From contig CATPCJ010000176.1 in assembly GCA_955652915.1 (NCBI GenBank), positions 1-54,950 of the forward strand: 54,950 nt of DNA, read 5' to 3'. Numbering within the stretch: the stretch's first letter is position 1; every line of letters starts with the position of its first letter. Of the stretch, positions 9,715 to 17,339 are shown in pieces. The position numbers and the translations under genes were made by a program. The notes beneath the pieces are model-generated. The model was not told where the DNA came from. It was given only the letters and a program-made list of their open reading frames with translations, and searched no databases. This DNA comes from an uncultured Bryobacteraceae bacterium. GTDB taxonomy: Bacteria; Acidobacteriota; Terriglobia; Bryobacterales; Bryobacteraceae.

Positions 9715-10509
9715 TTAGGCGCCCAAGGCTCGCGCGATGATGAGCATCCCTGCAACACTGATGACGGCACCGGAAGCATAGGCGGCGAATTTGGACTTAG
9801 GAATGAGCCGTTCGAGGGTGATCGCGGCCGCCAGGATGGCCATGACGCCGATATCCATCACGCCGCTCACAAGCAGGACCATCATGAAGCTGGAGCAGCA
9901 TAAAGTGCAGTGGACGCCCAAACGGATGCCATGCCGCCAGGCGTTGCGATAGTCCTTAGCAGGAGCCTTCGTCCAATCCGGCGCCTCCAGACAGCACCTG
10001 AGTTGCCGGCTCTTCCACGCGGTGAACTGAATGCATCCCGCGATCAGCAGGACGACGCCAGTGGCGGCGGGCACAGATCGCGCTAGAGCCGGCCACCGCA
10101 TTTCGACTGCCGCCATGACGACACCGAGCGGGTACGCAGCTAGTCCGAAAATAGTCCATACGAAAAAGTAGCCGGCGCCCGCGAGCGCCGTCAGTCCGCC
10201 CAGACGATTCTCGCCCGAGAGGCTTAAGGAGCGGCGGTAGCGCGTCAGCATGACTACCAGGGATGGCATCATCATGGCCAGCATCATCACCACCCACATG
10301 CCCAGGAAGCAGGCGGCCGCGCCGGGCCAAGTCTGCCCTGGCATCCTCATCCAGGCCATGGACATGATCCAGCCGCCGGGCATCGGCATGCCGCCGGACA
10401 TGGACCCGCACCACCAAATCGTGCCCGCCGCGCTCGCGATGAACAGGAGCGCGCTGATCCAGAGAAAGGCATGGTCGCGCGACAGGACTGTTTCTGAGCC
10501 TCGGATCAT
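9715..10509 (-). CDS. DUF2182 polytopic membrane protein
   Basis: 264 residues from the ATG at 10509, chosen because GGGAGAG lies six bases upstream; an in-frame start 54 bases earlier lacks such a site. About seven hydrophobic segments are visible. The diagnostic parts are MWVVMMLAMMMPSLVVML, the GVHCTLCCSSFMMVLLVSG segment with clustered cysteines, and GVMAILAAAITLERLIPKSK. These match the DUF2182 family (COG5486), annotated as predicted metal-binding inner-membrane proteins from the methionine, histidine and cysteine content. The many methionines in the first third fit copper or other soft-metal binding, but that is inference. It lies alone, upstream of the oppositely transcribed end of the permease region. 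Confidence 0.82.
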   Translation of the reverse strand: MIRGSETVLSRDHAFLWISALLFIASAAGTIWWCGSMSGGMPMPGGWIMSMAWMRMPGQTWPGAAACFLGMWVVMMLAMMMPSLVVMLTRYRRSLSLSGENRLGGLTALAGAGYFFVWTIFGLAAYPLGVVMAAVEMRWPALARSVPAATGVVLLIAGCIQFTAWKSRQLRCCLEAPDWTKAPAKDYRNAWRHGIRLGVHCTLCCSSFMMVLLVSGVMDIGVMAILAAAITLERLIPKSKFAAYASGAVISVAGMLIIARALGA

Positions 10510-10576
10510 GAGCTCTCCCGTAGGGACGGCGTCGGCTGAGACTACCAGGCCAGGAACTTTCACTCCAGCTCAGGTT

Positions 10577-11098
10577 TTAGCGGTTGATTTGGCGTCTGCC
10601 GCTAGCAAAACAAAAACCTGCAAGACCGATGCACACTAGAATGCCGGTAGTGGGTTCGGGCGCAACAGTCAAATCGGCGGCGGCGAAATTTGAAGTGATC
10701 GTTTGTACATTTGGCCCGTTTATATTCGTAGCCGCTTCAATGGCAAAGTTGTGGTCCTTTATCTGCGCGGCCAGCGGCACAGCGATGTCCACGAGGATTC
10801 CTGTAAACTGGCCGCCCCCTGCAATATTAAACGGCACCGCTGGTTCAGCGAAGGGGAAAAGCTGAGCGAGTGTGGGCGGACCAATTGCATCAGTTGGGGG
10901 ATTAAGCAGCCCGAAACTCACCACGGTATATCCAACAGCATCTGTGTTCATTAAGGTTCCGTGAAAAACAGCATGCCCACCTGGTGTCACAGTCTGGTTC
11001 GGATCGCTGATAGTCAGAATCAGAGCCGCCGAAGCATTGATGCACGCTAGCAGCACCAGTCCAAAACTTCTCATGACGCGAGAGTTCGGAATCATCAT
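10577..11098 (-). CDS. PEP-CTERM sorting-domain protein
   Basis: 173 residues. A signal peptide (residues 1-24, with core SFGLVLLACINASA) precedes a mature beta-rich part without a recognised domain. The C-terminus has the three parts of a PEP-CTERM sorting signal: APEPTTG, the hydrophobic helix ILVCIGLAGFCFA, and a basic tail with RR and R. Such proteins are processed by an exosortase and carried to the outer envelope or into exopolysaccharide. No exosortase gene is in this window. The start overlaps the stop of the upstream DUF899 gene (AATGATG after AAAAGGAG), so the two are translationally coupled. Confidence 0.8.
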   Translation of the reverse strand: MMIPNSRVMRSFGLVLLACINASAALILTISDPNQTVTPGGHAVFHGTLMNTDAVGYTVVSFGLLNPPTDAIGPPTLAQLFPFAEPAVPFNIAGGGQFTGILVDIAVPLAAQIKDHNFAIEAATNINGPNVQTITSNFAAADLTVAPEPTTGILVCIGLAGFCFASGRRQINR

Positions 11099-11829
11099 TC
11101 TCCTTTTCGGGCGTATTCGTCGCGTCGGCGCACCCAGTACTGCTTGCGATCACCCTCATCGCGGCCCTTGGGAGCCAGGTCAATGTAGTTATACGCCGTA
11201 TTCAGGATGTCGATGCCGCGCGCATAAGCCGAATAGGTGTGGAACACGCGGCCCTGCGGGTCCTTGTAGAAGACGCTGACCCCCGGGAGCTCCGGGGCGT
11301 CTGGTTTTTGGACAATGTAGTTGTAGAAAACTTCTTTCGCGGCAACCTCTTCCGGCGTGAAAGATACGTGATAGTCGAAATTGAAATCCGTACCGAACGA
11401 CGACAGCCATTTGAAATTCCAGCCCATCCGCTTCTCGTAGGCCGCGAGCTTCGCGTAGGGCGCGTGCGACACGGCAATCATAGTTACGTCGCGGTGGTTC
11501 AAGTGCACGATAATGCCGTTGAAATTGTCGGCCCAGAAGGAGCAGCTCGGGCAACCTGCTTCCCAGCTTGGCGCATACATGAAGTGATAGACCATCAGTT
11601 GGCTTCTGCCCTCGAAGAGTTCCGCCAGAGTCTGTTTCCCATTCGGTCCCTCGAAAACATACTCCTTGTCAACTACCTCCCAGGGGAGCTCGCGCCGCTG
11701 CCGGCTTAGCTCGTCGCGGAGCCGCGTGAATTCCTTCTCCTTGGCGAGGAACGCCGTCCGCGCGGAGAGCCAGTCTTCATGCGAGACCACAGCGTGGTCC
11801 TGGATGGCGCTGCTGCCGTCTTTTGTCAT
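11095..11829 (-). CDS. DUF899 thioredoxin-like protein
   Basis: 244 residues. The family is a thioredoxin-fold group annotated as predicted dithiol-disulfide oxidoreductases. Visible hallmarks are PWEVVDKEYVFEGPNG near residue 50, HFMYAPSWEAGCPSCSFWAD with the CPSC redox pair at Cys93 and Cys96, VSHAPYAKLAAYEKRMGW, and the C-terminal FHTYSAYARGIDILNTAYNY. No signal peptide is present, so it is cytoplasmic. The stop codon overlaps the start of the PEP-CTERM gene, giving a two-gene unit. The substrate is unknown and the link to a surface protein is unexplained. Confidence 0.88.
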   Translation of the reverse strand: MTKDGSSAIQDHAVVSHEDWLSARTAFLAKEKEFTRLRDELSRQRRELPWEVVDKEYVFEGPNGKQTLAELFEGRSQLMVYHFMYAPSWEAGCPSCSFWADNFNGIIVHLNHRDVTMIAVSHAPYAKLAAYEKRMGWNFKWLSSFGTDFNFDYHVSFTPEEVAAKEVFYNYIVQKPDAPELPGVSVFYKDPQGRVFHTYSAYARGIDILNTAYNYIDLAPKGRDEGDRKQYWVRRRDEYARKGE

Positions 11830-12103
11830 GTTCCTCCTTTAGATTAGATCAGTCCCTGAATGCTGGAGAGCTTATCGAATAGACGGTTGGACAAAAAATC
11901 CATTCTTTAACCATAGACCAGACAACTGCTTTCCTATAGGATGATCGCAACGTCATCTTGCTGGAATTAGGCACTTGTGAGTTTTGAGCTGCTCACGAAC
12001 TTCGAAGGCCCGGATGTGGTTATCGAACTCCTCAGCCGACTCTCGGCGCGCACGCGAATGAGCATATCAAAGGGCTCCTCGGCGCGATGATACACTGACA
12101 ACC

Positions 12104-13231
12104 GTGCCGCGGAGCAAGTCAACTTCTAATCCCGCCAGCGTCACTCTGGTGTATGCCGGTACCTACACGGGACCAAAGAGCAAGGGCATTTATTATTTCC
12201 GGCTTCAGACGGAAAATCCCGAGGTTTCGCAAAACATCACTCTGGTTCCGCTCGGGCTGGCCGCCGAATCTGAGAATCCTTCATTCCTCGAACTCGATCT
12301 CAAGCGCCGGCTGCTCTTTGCCGTGAATGAAATCGGCGCGGGCGCGGTCAGTGCTTTCTCCATCGATCCGGGCACCGGGAAGTTGACGCTTCTGAATCAG
12401 CGTCCGTCCATGGGCTCGGGACCTTGCCACTTAGTCCTCGACAAGAAGAGCCGATGGCTGTTGGTGGCGAACTATGGCAGCGGCAGTGTTGCCGTTCTCC
12501 CCGTTGGCGCCGACGGGCGGTTGGGCGAGGCCACCAGTTTCATGCAACACACCGGTCAGGGCATCGATCCCAAACGCCAGCGCGGACCCCACGCGCATTG
12601 CGTCACATTGGATCCGGCAAATCGCTTTGCATTCGTGTGCGACCTGGGCCTGGACAAAGTGATGACCTACCGATTTGAGGCGCGGCATGGCAAACTGACT
12701 CCGGGCGAACCCGCTTTCACAACGATCAAAGCAGGAGCCGGGCCTCGTCACATGGTGTTCCGGCCAGACGGCCGTTTCGCGTACGTCCTCAACGAACTGA
12801 ACTCCACGCTGAACGCTTTTTCCTATGATGCCAAGACCGGGGGCTTGACGGAGATGCAGACCATCTCGACGCTGCCGGGATATTATGACGGCCCCAACTC
12901 CGGAGCGGAAGTTGGAATCCACCCTTCCGGAAAATTCCTCTATGCGTCCAACCGCGGGAACAACACCGTAGTGCTGTTTGGCATTGACGCGAAAAAAGGG
13001 ACGCTCACCTACATTGAGGAGCAAGGCACGGGCGGAAAAACTCCACGTCATTTTGGAATCGAGCCGACGGCGAAACATATGGCGATCGGCAATCAGGATT
13101 CCGACACGGTGCTGGCTTGCCTGATCGATGCCGGAAATGGCCGCTTGAAACCGTCCGGAGTTTTCGTGGCGTGTCCATCTCCGGTTTGTTTGAAGTTTCT
13201 ACCGCCGGACGTTTCACGGAAAGGCGAATAG
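12104..13231 (+). CDS. Lactonase family beta-propeller (6-phosphogluconolactonase type)
   Basis: 375 residues with a GTG start at 12104. The repeated blade pattern of the seven-bladed COG2706 lactonases is visible: VYAGTYTGPKSKGIYYF at the start, LLFAVNEIG, GSGPCHLVLDKKSRWLLVANYGSGSV, GPHAHCVTLDPANRFAFVCDLGLDKV, GAGPRHMVFRPDGRFAYVLNELNSTL and GIHPSGKFLYASNRGNNTV. The family includes 6-phosphogluconolactonases, but many environmental members have no tested substrate. No signal peptide is visible. It sits one base ahead of the DUF1552 gene and is probably cotranscribed with it. The 274 bases upstream hold no other gene that I can see. Confidence 0.85.
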   Translation: MPRSKSTSNPASVTLVYAGTYTGPKSKGIYYFRLQTENPEVSQNITLVPLGLAAESENPSFLELDLKRRLLFAVNEIGAGAVSAFSIDPGTGKLTLLNQRPSMGSGPCHLVLDKKSRWLLVANYGSGSVAVLPVGADGRLGEATSFMQHTGQGIDPKRQRGPHAHCVTLDPANRFAFVCDLGLDKVMTYRFEARHGKLTPGEPAFTTIKAGAGPRHMVFRPDGRFAYVLNELNSTLNAFSYDAKTGGLTEMQTISTLPGYYDGPNSGAEVGIHPSGKFLYASNRGNNTVVLFGIDAKKGTLTYIEEQGTGGKTPRHFGIEPTAKHMAIGNQDSDTVLACLIDAGNGRLKPSGVFVACPSPVCLKFLPPDVSRKGE

Positions 13232-13232
13232 T

Positions 13233-14540
13233 ATGAGCAAGCGACCTTCTCGTAGAACCTTTCTTCAGGGCGCTGGAGTCACCATGGCTTTGCCTTGGCT
13301 GGAATCTCTTCCGGTTTGGGGCGCTACCACCACCGAAGTTTTTCCCAAACGATTTGCCGTCCTGTTCATGGGCAACGGAATCAACGGGAATCATTGGTGG
13401 GCGAAGGGATCGGGCGCCGAATTGAAGCTGAGCAAGACATTGGAGCCGCTGGAGCCCTTGAAGAAAAAGATCAATGTCATCAACGGGTTGTTCAATCAGC
13501 CGGCTGTCGGCAAGGGTATTCACCCTGGACAGACCGGCAACCTTCTTTCCGGGATGCCGTTGCAAAAGGGCGCCATTGCCAGGGCTGGAATCACCATGGA
13601 CCAGGTTCTCGCCAGGCAAGTGGGCAAGGACACCCCGCTGTCCAGCCTGGTGCTGGCCTGCGAACAGCCGATGACGGGTTATCACGAGACGAACTTTTCC
13701 CTGGCGTACAGTTCGCATATTTCCTGGTACAGCGCGGATTCGCCGGCGCCGAACGAAGTCTACCCGTCGCTGGCCTTCGACTGCCTGTTTGAAAATCGCG
13801 GGAGTCTGCGCAACCAGAGTGTGCTGGACCGGATCAAAGATCGCGCCGGGAGTCTCCGCGGTCAAATCAGCTCGACCGACAAAGCCAAACTGGACGAGTA
13901 TCTGACTGGCGTCCGAGAGGTTGAAAAGCGCGTCGAAGGCATGCGCAAGGATAAGGTCAAAGCCGATGCCTGCGCCCAGGATAGCGGCCGCCCGGCGTTC
14001 ACCATGGAGAGGCCGCGGAATGGGTTGCCGGAAGACGTTCGCGATCACACGCGACTAATGTGCGACATCGTCGCTCTGGCTTTCCAGACGGACAAAACGC
14101 GCATCGCATCGCTGCTCCTCTGCCGCGATCTTTCGTCTCTTTACTATCCTTTCTTGCAAGTCCGCGAAGGGCATCATTCCGCTTCTCATGACGACCTGTC
14201 CGATGGATATGAGCGAATCTCACGTTTTCACTTGAGCCAGATGGCGTACTTAGCGAAGCGCCTGGATGCGATGCCGGAAGGGGCGGGGACGGTGCTCGAC
14301 AATTCCTGCGTGATGTTCCTGTCAAACATGTGGTCCGGCTGGAAACACGACAACATGAAGTTGCCCGTGGTCATGGCGGGAGGCTTGGGCGGAACGCTCA
14401 AAACCGGCCGCGCGCTGGACTATTTGTACTCCGGCGACGACAACCGCAAGGTGTGCAGCTTGTATTTGTCCCTCATGGATCGCATGGGCGTAAAGCTGGA
14501 TCGCTTTGGCGATGCCGATACGCGCCTGGCCAATCTGTAA
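13233..14540 (+). CDS. DUF1552 protein with Tat signal
   Basis: 435 residues. The N-terminus has a twin-arginine signal (SRRTFLQGAGVTMALPWLE), so the folded protein is exported. The rest matches the DUF1552 family found mainly in planctomycetes, acidobacteria and Verrucomicrobia: FAVLFMGNGINGNHWWAKG, HPGQTGNLLSG, SLVLACEQP, SYSSHISWYS-like, DRIKDRAGSLRGQISSTDKAKLDEYL, and the C-terminal SLYLSLMDRMGVKLDRFGDA. The function is not established; the fold is thought to resemble the DUF1501/sulfatase-like exported proteins that commonly travel with DUF1588/1592 cytochromes. Those usual partners are absent here, and the neighbour is a lactonase with one base between the genes. Confidence 0.9.
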   Translation: MSKRPSRRTFLQGAGVTMALPWLESLPVWGATTTEVFPKRFAVLFMGNGINGNHWWAKGSGAELKLSKTLEPLEPLKKKINVINGLFNQPAVGKGIHPGQTGNLLSGMPLQKGAIARAGITMDQVLARQVGKDTPLSSLVLACEQPMTGYHETNFSLAYSSHISWYSADSPAPNEVYPSLAFDCLFENRGSLRNQSVLDRIKDRAGSLRGQISSTDKAKLDEYLTGVREVEKRVEGMRKDKVKADACAQDSGRPAFTMERPRNGLPEDVRDHTRLMCDIVALAFQTDKTRIASLLLCRDLSSLYYPFLQVREGHHSASHDDLSDGYERISRFHLSQMAYLAKRLDAMPEGAGTVLDNSCVMFLSNMWSGWKHDNMKLPVVMAGGLGGTLKTGRALDYLYSGDDNRKVCSLYLSLMDRMGVKLDRFGDADTRLANL

Positions 14541-14816
14541 TGTCACGGAAACAGGAGCGGAGCGATCTCGTGTGCCAGACGCTGTCCCAATTTTCACCAG
14601 TTTTTCGCTTACAGAAGTAGATGGACGACGACAGCTCCGATATCCAGCGGGAAAGGAGCTTCTTTCGTGGGAACAGCGCCCTTTTGTTGTATCCTATTCG
14701 TCACAGCTTTGGAATGTGTATCGCGGTTTTTCGCATTGCCGAAGTGAGCGTGGAAGTACGCCTTCCGAGACAGGCATTGAGGCGGATGCCAAATTGATTC
14801 GCCATGGAGAGCTTGA

Positions 14817-15440
14817 ATGATTGGTACAAACGTAATTATCGACCTTTCTCATCACAATGGCCAGCCGGACCTTCAGAAGGCAAAAGCAGCCGGTATTGTC
14901 GGTGTGATTCAGAAAGCGACCCAAGGAACTTCGTTCACCGATCCAACGTTCGCCGTTAACCGCCAACGCGCGGCAGACGCGGGGCTGTTGTTCGGCGCTT
15001 ATCATTTTGGCGTAGGAGCGGATGGCGTTGAACAGGCGGATTTCTTCTTGAGCGTGGTGAACCCCGGCGCCAATGACCTATTGGTGTTGGATTTCGAAGC
15101 GAATCCTCAGGGTCCGAGTATGACTTTGGAAGAAGCGCGGGCATTCGTTACGCACGTACAGACGGTGACGAATCGTTGGCCGGGACTGTACTCGGGTCAT
15201 TACCTAAAGGAGTTGCTCGGCGCCGGTTCGGATCCTGTTCTGGTGAATTGCTGGCTGTGGATCTCGCAATATGGTCCGACAGCGATAATCCCTCCCGCCT
15301 GGAAGGCGTGGACCATGTGGCAATACACGGATGGCGCCGTCGGACCGCAACCGCACACTGTCGATGGAATCGGCGCATGCGATCGCGACACCTATAACGG
15401 CACTGCCGAGGAATTAACGGCTTTCTGGCAGCCAGTATAA
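14817..15440 (+). CDS. Glycoside hydrolase family 25 lysozyme
   Basis: 207 residues. GGAGAG lies six bases before the ATG. The GH25 TIM-barrel pattern is present: IDLSHHNGQPDLQKAKAAGI with the first catalytic-region aspartate, FVIQKATQG-like GVIQKATQGTSFTDPTF, GLLFGAYHFG, LLVLDFEANP with the aspartate/glutamate pair expected at the active site, and the closing WTMWQYTDG. GH25 enzymes are N,O-diacetylmuramidases that cut the glycan strand of peptidoglycan. There is no signal peptide, so it may be released by lysis or by an unconventional route, or have come from a phage. The gene stands alone, with 276 bases before it and 429 after it that show no gene. Confidence 0.9.
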   Translation: MIGTNVIIDLSHHNGQPDLQKAKAAGIVGVIQKATQGTSFTDPTFAVNRQRAADAGLLFGAYHFGVGADGVEQADFFLSVVNPGANDLLVLDFEANPQGPSMTLEEARAFVTHVQTVTNRWPGLYSGHYLKELLGAGSDPVLVNCWLWISQYGPTAIIPPAWKAWTMWQYTDGAVGPQPHTVDGIGACDRDTYNGTAEELTAFWQPV

Positions 15441-15869
15441 GGAGGCGGCGCTTATGTAGACTAAACTGCCGGTCCTCGTGTTCCGGTCGCGCCACTCGCA
15501 AGCTCGGCGCAGCCCGATATTGGGAATATGGACCGGTCGAAGTTGGAACGAGGTACTACTTTCGCCATTAACGCGACCGGCACCCGCTTGGCAGGCGGAG
15601 AATCCTGATTTGGGTGGAACCCTGGCCTCGACGCCAGTTATTGCGGCCGGAGTGGCCGGTTACACGGTCCACGGGGCTGTCTGATTCGGCGACCCGTAAC
15701 TGATCGTGATAAAAGCAGCGGCTCCCGGCCAAGCGCCTGTGCCCAGCGCCGACCAACCCGGCGCCGCCGAACCCTGAGCCTGGCAGGGCGAAGTCCCAGT
15801 AATAAAAAGAGATATGATTGGTGAAACGGATTTGAGCCCAACGTCACTATACGGTTAGAAGGGGGCACT
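15441..15869. other. Intergenic region, nothing recognised
   Basis: This 429-base stretch lies between the lysozyme and the CHAT operon. The open frames on both strands are short and have no domain signal. It may carry the operon promoter, but I could not identify one with confidence. In particular there is no sigma-factor gene here, although the next gene resembles an anti-sigma factor. Confidence 0.5.
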
Positions 15870-16562
15870 CTGAATCACGAACAGGCGGTGCTAAACAACG
15901 CGGTCGACCGGTACTTGTTGGATGATCTTCCCGCCGTGGAGCGGCAGGATTTCGAGGAACACTTCTTCTCTTGCCTCGAATGTTCCAACGAGTTGCGGAA
16001 CGGGGCCATTTTTATCGAAAACGCGCGCGCGGTCATGCGGGAGGAATCCTCTGTTCCGGTTGCGATCAACGAGGCCGCCAGACGCCGGCCCCCCTTCTGG
16101 CGCCAACAGTGGGCTGCGATTTCTTCAGTCGCCGCTAGTGTGCTTCTGGCCGCGTTTAGCTACCAGAGTGTGGTCGTGATTCCTGGCTATCAACGCCAGA
16201 TATCACAATTCATTCGGCCCGGGGCGCAACTGCGGGTTGCCCTGAACCCCGCCGTGCGCAGCGGCGTCGCACCAGTGATTTCGGTGCCCGAAGGGACGCG
16301 TTGGATACGGGTGTGGGCCAAAGAGGTCGAAGCCTCCGTGAGCGGGTACCGCTGGACCGTCCAGGATGCAACAACGGGCAAAGTTCGTAGCCAAGGCGTC
16401 GCGCCGCCTCTTGAACCCGGAGAGAATTTCATAGTCTTTTTGGATAGTTTGCAGGTACCGCTGCCCGGCCATTATGTCATGATCGTTCGGAAGTCCTCAG
16501 CCGAAGCGGATGAGATCAGATACCCGTTGACTTTGGAACTAAGCAAAACGAGAAAGCCGTAA
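15870..16562 (+). CDS. Membrane-anchored zinc-finger (anti-sigma-like) protein
   Basis: About 230 residues. The N-terminus is a zf-HC2-type domain: AVDRYLLDDLPAVERQDFEEHFFSC-type sequence with the His-x3-Cys-x2-Cys motif (HFFSCLEC). A single membrane helix (WAAISSVAASVLLAAFSY) at about residues 85-105 leads into an extracytoplasmic beta-rich domain. I place the start at a CTG at 15870, five bases after GAAGGGGG, because it yields NHEQAV ahead of the finger as in related acidobacterial proteins. The GTG at 15888 is the conventional alternative and lacks a good ribosome-binding site. Zinc-finger proteins of this kind normally hold an ECF sigma factor, but none is adjacent. The following two genes are close and on the same strand, so it probably senses or controls the CHAT protease operon. 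Confidence 0.7.
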   Translation: MNHEQAVLNNAVDRYLLDDLPAVERQDFEEHFFSCLECSNELRNGAIFIENARAVMREESSVPVAINEAARRRPPFWRQQWAAISSVAASVLLAAFSYQSVVVIPGYQRQISQFIRPGAQLRVALNPAVRSGVAPVISVPEGTRWIRVWAKEVEASVSGYRWTVQDATTGKVRSQGVAPPLEPGENFIVFLDSLQVPLPGHYVMIVRKSSAEADEIRYPLTLELSKTRKP

Positions 16563-16577
16563 GATAGAAGGACACCA

Positions 16578-17339
16578 ATGCCCAGACGATTTCTGTACAC
16601 AGGACATGCCATAGGGTTCTCCGGCCGCATCGAGGCCCCGTACCAGGAACTGATCGAGTCGCAAGCCGTCAGTGTTTTGCCGTCGGCGGGTGGCTATTCC
16701 AGCGGCAGCATCAAGGGATTTAAGAGCCGCGAGCTCCTTTCCGTCGCGTCCGCCCATACCCAAACCAGCGGGCTCTTTAGCGCAGACTCGGCTTTTGAAA
16801 CACTCGTCACCGGCGTGATTGAGGGCATGCGAATCGCGGATACGGTTAAGGCGGACATTATCGTTGGCCGCATCACCTCAAAGCATCCCGGTGAACCGCC
16901 CGCAACAGGCCCTGACGAGCCATCCATAACTGCCGCCGGCAGTCATTTCGGGAAGTTGATCGTCGCCGGCCATGAACTCACGCCGGTAATCGATCCGCAT
17001 TTCGGAATCGAGTCATGTTGCTACTCTCAGATATGCGCGGACATGAAGACCAATGATGACTTGAGGGCTTGTTTTGGAATCAGCGCAGAGTCCGCGCAGG
17101 CTCCGCCCGCCAACGGCTTTCTGATCGGATCAATCGTACGCGAGATCCAAGGTGGGGGCCCCGGCGTAAAGATTGACGGCAATGTTGTTATCATCCCCGG
17201 ATTTGGCAAATTACACCTCGGAGAGTTTGTGATCTCGCAGTACTCTCGCAGGCTCATCATGTTGAGAGTGGAGCTGGGATCCCCAGCCACTGGCACAGTT
17301 TCGGGCCCAGACATGGGTGGCAATGGCATCCCTCCGTAG
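16578..17339 (+). CDS. Unknown protein, 253 aa, between zinc-finger and CHAT genes
   Basis: I do not recognise this protein. GAAGGA sits about six bases before the ATG. The sequence is glycine- and serine-rich and predicted to be mostly beta strand, with no signal peptide and no membrane helix. Segments such as FKSRELLSVASAHTQTSG, FETLVTGVIEGMRIADTVKADIIVGRI and IPGFGKLHLGEFVIS vaguely recall secreted choice-of-anchor modules, but the likeness is weak. A cysteine cluster (SCCYSQICADMK, then a further cysteine in RACFG) occurs near residues 150-175. The gene overlaps the CHAT protease gene by 17 bases, an arrangement seen for proteases and their substrates in other systems. Substrate or regulator of the CHAT protein are both inferences. 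Confidence 0.6.
   Translation: MPRRFLYTGHAIGFSGRIEAPYQELIESQAVSVLPSAGGYSSGSIKGFKSRELLSVASAHTQTSGLFSADSAFETLVTGVIEGMRIADTVKADIIVGRITSKHPGEPPATGPDEPSITAAGSHFGKLIVAGHELTPVIDPHFGIESCCYSQICADMKTNDDLRACFGISAESAQAPPANGFLIGSIVREIQGGGPGVKIDGNVVIIPGFGKLHLGEFVISQYSRRLIMLRVELGSPATGTVSGPDMGGNGIPP

Noticed and set aside
14506..14820. A 104-codon frame whose stop overlaps the GH25 start (ATGA).
   Set aside because: It overlaps the end of the DUF1552 gene, its translation has no recognisable pattern, and ATGA overlap alone is weak support.
14817..15440. A prophage remnant suggested by the GH25 lysozyme.
   Set aside because: There are no other phage genes, integrase or attachment sites around it; GH25 genes also occur as ordinary chromosomal genes.
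16578..17339. The 253-residue protein as a bacterial gasdermin beside the CHAT protease.
   Set aside because: Length and neighbourhood fit, but there is no N-terminal cysteine of the kind used for lipidation and I see no gasdermin sequence pattern.
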